Below, piece after piece: positions 6,074 to 8,309 of a stretch of DNA of 8,309 nucleotides (position 1 is the first letter of the stretch; the number at the start of each line of letters is the position of its first letter). Both the position numbers and the translations under genes were made by a program. The DNA comes from Chloroflexota bacterium (GTDB lineage: Bacteria > Chloroflexota > Anaerolineae > Anaerolineales > VGOW01). Under the pieces are notes generated by a model. The model had not been told where the DNA came from. It saw only the letters and a list, made by a program, of their open reading frames with translations, and searched no databases. Location: NCBI GenBank assembly GCA_016215145.1, contig JACRLA010000275.1, forward strand, positions 1 through 8,309. The letters run 5' to 3'.

Positions 6074-6155
6074 CGCTGATTACGCTGATTAACCTGATGA
6101 ACGCTGATTTTTTAAAACTAATCAGCGCATCTCAGCGCGATCAGCGACTTCAGCG
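6074..6155. repeat. Mirror-symmetric CGCTGATT/AATCAGCG palindromic element
   Basis: Left arms start at 6074 (CGCTGAT), 6083 (CGCTGATT), 6092 (ACCTGAT, imperfect) and 6102 (CGCTGATT). Right arms are at 6120-6127 (AATCAGCG), 6131 (CTCAGCG), 6140 (ATCAGCG) and 6149 (TTCAGCG). Left spacings of 9, 9 and 10 are mirrored by 10, 9 and 9 on the right, so the whole could fold into one long interrupted hairpin around TTTTAAAACT. It fills the gap between the TPR gene (ends 6071) and the lipoprotein gene (starts 6167). It might act as a transcript end or mRNA stabiliser, but no terminal U-tract follows it. Confidence 0.7.
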
Positions 6156-6166
6156 TTCTGAATTTC

Positions 6167-6784
6167 ATGTTCAAGATAAGACTCGTTATCGTCATCTTCC
6201 TCCTCACGGCTTGCCAAAGCGAACCAGCCAGCGGCGAAGCGATCTTCGTTGACGATTTTTCCAAAACCGATTCAGGGTGGAATCGCCAATCGAACGCCGA
6301 GGCTTACACGCGCTACCTTGAAGGCGAATACCAGATGTGGATATTGAAACCGAATCTGATCGTCTGGACGACTCACGACCCGGTACTCGGTGACGCCGTC
6401 ATTCAAGTGGCGGCGCGCACCGCCGGGGGACCGGAGAACAACTTCTTCGGCGTGATCTGCCGCCACCAAGACGACAAAAATTTTTACTTTATGATCATCA
6501 GCGCGGATAGTTATTACGGCGTGGGGAAATTTAAAAATGGCGAGCGCACACTTTTGCACAACTCACTGTTAGATCGAAATGACAAGATAGCCTCGGGTCG
6601 TGCCGCGCACCAAATTCGCGCTGAATGTGTCGGCAGCACCTTGAGCTTAACGGTGGATGGCAGCCGCCTGGCTCGCGTCAGCGATCCCGATTTTAAAGAA
6701 GGTCGCGTCGGGTTGATCGTCGGAAGTTATGAAAAGAATTTTGTGGATGTGAGGTTTGATAACTTGATCGTTTCTAAACCGTAA
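6167..6784 (+). CDS. Small lipoprotein with probable jelly-roll (concanavalin-like) domain
   Basis: The 205-residue product begins with a short signal peptide, MFKIRLVIVIFLLTAC. The lipobox is L13-T-A-C16, so it should be exported and anchored by lipid on Cys16 at the outer membrane face of the cell. The mature part (about 190 residues) has the pattern of LamG-like or DUF1080-like beta sandwiches: VDDFSKTDSGWN near 28-39, ending in GRVGLIVGSYEKNFVDVRFDNLIV. Such domains usually bind sugars or proteins. I see no catalytic residues to support an enzyme call. The ATG at 6167 lacks a clear Shine-Dalgarno and lies just after the palindromic element. It has the same orientation as the TPR gene, but cotranscription is uncertain. 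The lipoprotein call is strong and the fold is moderate. Confidence 0.8.
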   Translation: MFKIRLVIVIFLLTACQSEPASGEAIFVDDFSKTDSGWNRQSNAEAYTRYLEGEYQMWILKPNLIVWTTHDPVLGDAVIQVAARTAGGPENNFFGVICRHQDDKNFYFMIISADSYYGVGKFKNGERTLLHNSLLDRNDKIASGRAAHQIRAECVGSTLSLTVDGSRLARVSDPDFKEGRVGLIVGSYEKNFVDVRFDNLIVSKP

Positions 6785-6793
6785 ACGTAACGA

Positions 6794-6880
6794 TCAAGAT
6801 TCGAGGAGGGTCTGGATCACTTTATCGCACAACGCGGCGCTGATCCAAATATCGGGGCGACCTTTGATGCTTTCGACTAA
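6794..6880 (-). pseudogene. Possible C-terminal remnant of a PIN-domain (DUF3368-type) toxin
   Basis: In the minus frame ending at TGA 6796-6794, codons from about 6880 read LVESIKGRPDIWISA, then ALCDKVIQTLLES. The spacing of the WIS..L...V pattern resembles the C-terminal tail of DUF3368 PIN-domain nucleases (VapC-like). No start codon or catalytic acidic residues are present, and upstream the frame runs into hicA sequence out of frame. It would be the stub left when hicBA was placed here. The match is short and made from memory, so the family call is tentative; it could also be chance. Confidence 0.3.
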
Positions 6881-7104
6881 AGCAGTTCTAAGAATCGTTC
6901 CGTTTCGATATGCGCCTGCTTCAATATATGCGACAGAGTCGAGCGCTTAACCGAACGATGAGCCGGAATGGTAATCTTTAACAACTTTTCCGACTCGCGC
7001 TTTTGCATCCTAATGTGACTTCCTTTTTGCCTAACCACTACCCAACCCGCGCGTTGCAACGCTTTGACGATCTGCATGTAAGACACACTTGGAACTTTGC
7101 TCAC
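6877..7104 (-). CDS. hicA: HicA toxin (mRNA interferase)
   Basis: This 75-residue protein is typical in length for HicA, a double-stranded-RNA-binding-fold ribonuclease that cleaves mRNA and is neutralised by HicB. The N-terminal helix contains QIVKALQRAGW, followed by the catalytic strand QKGSHIRM with His30. The C-terminal part IPAHRSVKRSTLSHILKQAHI matches the family's IP.H...l..gtl..Il.qa pattern. The start is GTG at 7104-7102, sharing GTGA with the hicB stop. AGGAG (7113-7117) lies 8 nt upstream, inside hicB. Translational coupling to the antitoxin is therefore likely. The toxin looks intact. Confidence 0.9.
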   Translation of the reverse strand: MSKVPSVSYMQIVKALQRAGWVVVRQKGSHIRMQKRESEKLLKITIPAHRSVKRSTLSHILKQAHIETERFLELL

Positions 7105-7304
7105 ACTTCAATCTCCTGCACCAACATGCCCGCCTCAAGCATCCAATCATCTTCCACAGGTTCAAGATACAATTCAATCGCCTCGTGAATATTGGCAATC
7201 GATTCTTCTTCGGTCTCACCCTCACTAATGCAACCTGGCAACGCCGGAACATAAATAGTGAACCCGCCTTCGTCACTGGGTTCAAGAACAATTTTTAAAC
7301 GCAT
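7101..7304 (-). CDS. hicB: HicB antitoxin, short form
   Basis: This 67-residue protein has the partially degraded RNase-H fold signature of HicB: VLEPSDEGGFTIYVPALPGC, then SEGETEEESIANIHEAIELYL. It binds and blocks HicA. It stops after the core domain with the tail LVQEIEV, so it lacks the helix-turn-helix or ribbon-helix-helix of longer HicB proteins and has no obvious means to repress its own promoter. ATG at 7304-7302 is preceded by a strong AAAGGAGAG (7313-7321). It is the first gene of the pair, with the antitoxin made before the toxin. A TATAAT (7373-7368, minus) could be the -10 box. Confidence 0.92.
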   Translation of the reverse strand: MRLKIVLEPSDEGGFTIYVPALPGCISEGETEEESIANIHEAIELYLEPVEDDWMLEAGMLVQEIEV

Positions 7305-7367
7305 AGTATTGTCTCTCCTTTCAATTTATAAAATGGCAAAATGTCCTAAACGTCATTTACGAAAACT

Positions 7368-7375
7368 ATTATACT
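7368..7375. promoter_or_regulatory. Candidate divergent -10 boxes for hicBA and the BTAD regulator gene
   Basis: On the minus strand 7373-7368 reads TATAAT, about 64 nt upstream of hicB. On the plus strand 7370-7375 reads TATACT, about 28 nt before the ATG at 7404. They overlap, so the two promoters may exclude each other. No good -35 hexamer is seen for either. Confidence 0.35.
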
Positions 7376-7403
7376 CTGCCTTCATATCCACCGGACACCT
7401 TCC

Positions 7404-8309
7404 ATGATCCTGCGGGCATCTCTCTTCCAAACTTTAAGCGTCACCACCGGCGATGACCATCGCCCGCTCGATCTCGGCTCGCCCACGAGTCGCTCACTCT
7501 TCGCCTATCTACTTCTGCATCGCGCTCAACCTTTAAACCGCAGACGGTTAGCGTTTCTTTTTTGGAGTCGCGCCACCGAATCGGCGGCGCGGCGCAACTT
7601 GCGCCAATACATTCACCACCTCCGCACCACGCTCGAACCCATCGAGATCGAAACCGACACCACCATCCTGCTCGCCGATGGCTCATCTATTCAGATTAAT
7701 CCCGATGTGCCGATTGATGTTGACGTTGATTCTTTTAAACACAACGCGCGAAGTGAGGCAACCTGCAACGATCTACTCGCGGCGATCACCCTTTACAAAG
7801 GCGATCTGCTCGAAGATATTTACGACGAGTGGTGCGACGAAGAACGGGGAACGTTGCGCCGCCTCTATCTCTCCGCATTAGATCGCGCGACGCAATTTTT
7901 GCAAAACGTGGATCGCCACGCCGACGCCATCCCCTACGCTCAAAAGTGGGCGACAGCCGAACCGCTCGACGAATCGGCGCATCGTCGGTTGCTTACCCTC
8001 TACGCCGCCATCGGTGATCGCGCCCGCGCCGTTCAACATTATCAATCACTCGTCAAGACTCTCGCCGACGAACTCAACGCCGAGCCTCTGCCCGAAACAC
8101 AAGCGCTCTACCAATCTCTTCAACATGGATTAGGGATCAAGCAAGCATCGGCTGCCAGCCACGCCGAGCGTCCACTCCCCAACCTCCAAGCCCTAATTCC
8201 TAATCCCCAATCTCCCTTCGTCGGGCGCGAACACGAACTGGCGCAACTCGATCAAGCGTTGGCGCAAACTCAGCACGGCAGTGGTCAATTAATTCTCATC
8301 GCCGGTGAA
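7404..8309 (+). CDS. BTAD/SARP-type transcriptional activator with ATPase domain, 3' end outside window
   Basis: An open frame of exactly 302 codons runs from the ATG at 7404 to the window end, MILRASLFQTLSVTTGDD onward. Residues 1-97 fit the winged-helix DNA-binding domain of SARP/AfsR proteins: SLFAYLLLHRAQPLNRRRLA, then FLFW, then ARRNLRQYIHHLR. Residues about 105-245 fit the bacterial transcriptional activation domain, a helical TPR-like fold: LYKGDLLEDIYDEWCDEERG, AEPLDESAHRRLLTLYAAIG, VKTLADELNAEPLPET. After a linker, FVGREHELAQL (272-282) opens an AAA_16/STAND ATPase domain, cut at LILIAGE just before the P-loop lysine. Full-length relatives often exceed 900 residues and end in TPRs. 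They activate target promoters on ATP-dependent switching. No Shine-Dalgarno is visible. It is divergent from hicBA. The linker is encoded by heptamer repeats. Confidence 0.88.
   Translation, partial: MILRASLFQTLSVTTGDDHRPLDLGSPTSRSLFAYLLLHRAQPLNRRRLAFLFWSRATESAARRNLRQYIHHLRTTLEPIEIETDTTILLADGSSIQINPDVPIDVDVDSFKHNARSEATCNDLLAAITLYKGDLLEDIYDEWCDEERGTLRRLYLSALDRATQFLQNVDRHADAIPYAQKWATAEPLDESAHRRLLTLYAAIGDRARAVQHYQSLVKTLADELNAEPLPETQALYQSLQHGLGIKQASAASHAERPLPNLQALIPNPQSPFVGREHELAQLDQALAQTQHGSGQLILIAGE
8177..8218 (+). repeat. Heptanucleotide repeat array within the BTAD gene linker
   Basis: Six 7-nt units read CCCCAAC, CTCCAAG, CCCTAAT, TCCTAAT, CCCCAAT and CTCCCTT. They encode LPNLQALIPNPQSPF, the flexible linker between the BTAD and ATPase domains. 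Forty-two nt is a multiple of three, so the frame is kept. This heptamer family is related in style to, but differs in sequence from, the TAATTRG arrays around etfB. Confidence 0.55.

Noticed and set aside
6102..6127. Classical Rho-independent terminator after the TPR gene
   Set aside because: The stem is not followed by a U-tract on either strand, and the T-run is in the loop; the site is better described as a repeat ladder.
7441..7686. Minus-strand 81-codon frame at 7441-7686 and the plus-strand frames at 7678-8017
   Set aside because: All overlap the 302-codon BTAD frame, which has clear domain matches and runs to the window end.

Overview
The window looks like a chromosomal segment of a Chloroflexota (Anaerolineae-like) bacterium, probably from a metagenome. 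This assignment is inferred, not proven. It rests on an NB-ARC ATPase with near-identical 40-residue TPRs, a BTAD/SARP-type regulator fused to an ATPase, many small palindromic and heptanucleotide repeats of the kind seen in filamentous, gene-rich bacteria, and moderate GC with AT-rich repeat islands.

Layout. Positions 1-1602 (minus strand) carry an electron transfer flavoprotein operon, etfB then etfA. etfB is intact. etfA runs off the left edge and has an in-frame TAA at codon 52. Heptanucleotide repeat arrays lie both upstream of etfB and between the two genes. Positions 1603-1935 are a divergent control region with candidate promoters and palindromic elements, including a nested inverted repeat that ends 16 nt before the next gene. 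Positions 1936-4587 (plus) encode an 883-residue STAND-class NB-ARC ATPase with a C-terminal TPR array. Its winged-helix region carries an in-frame piece of a mobile-type palindromic repeat, and its TPRs are eight exact 120-bp units. Positions 4623-6071 (plus) encode a second, soluble TPR protein whose GTG start lies in a CACTGA/TCAGTG repeat element. Positions 6074-6155 hold a mirror-symmetric CGCTGATT/AATCAGCG element. Positions 6167-6784 (plus) encode a small lipoprotein with a probable jelly-roll domain.

Positions 6794-7304 (minus) hold a HicB-HicA toxin-antitoxin pair. Downstream of it, out of frame, lies a possible C-terminal remnant of a PIN-domain toxin. Positions 7404-8309 (plus) are the first 302 codons of a BTAD-type transcriptional activator with an ATPase domain, cut by the window edge just before or within its P-loop. 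This gene has no stop codon in the window.

How the parts relate. etfBA is ordinary energy metabolism: transfer of electrons from flavin dehydrogenases. The rest is accessory or signalling: two large ATP-dependent switch proteins with repeat or regulatory domains, a TPR scaffold, a surface lipoprotein and a TA module. The most unusual feature is how densely small repeats occupy the window. They fill nearly every intergenic gap and in three places enter coding sequence: the winged-helix region of the NB-ARC protein, the N-terminus of the second TPR protein, and the interdomain linker of the BTAD regulator. The NB-ARC/TPR protein resembles STAND proteins proposed to act in bacterial conflict and self-recognition systems, but no effector domain is visible, so a defence role is only a hypothesis.
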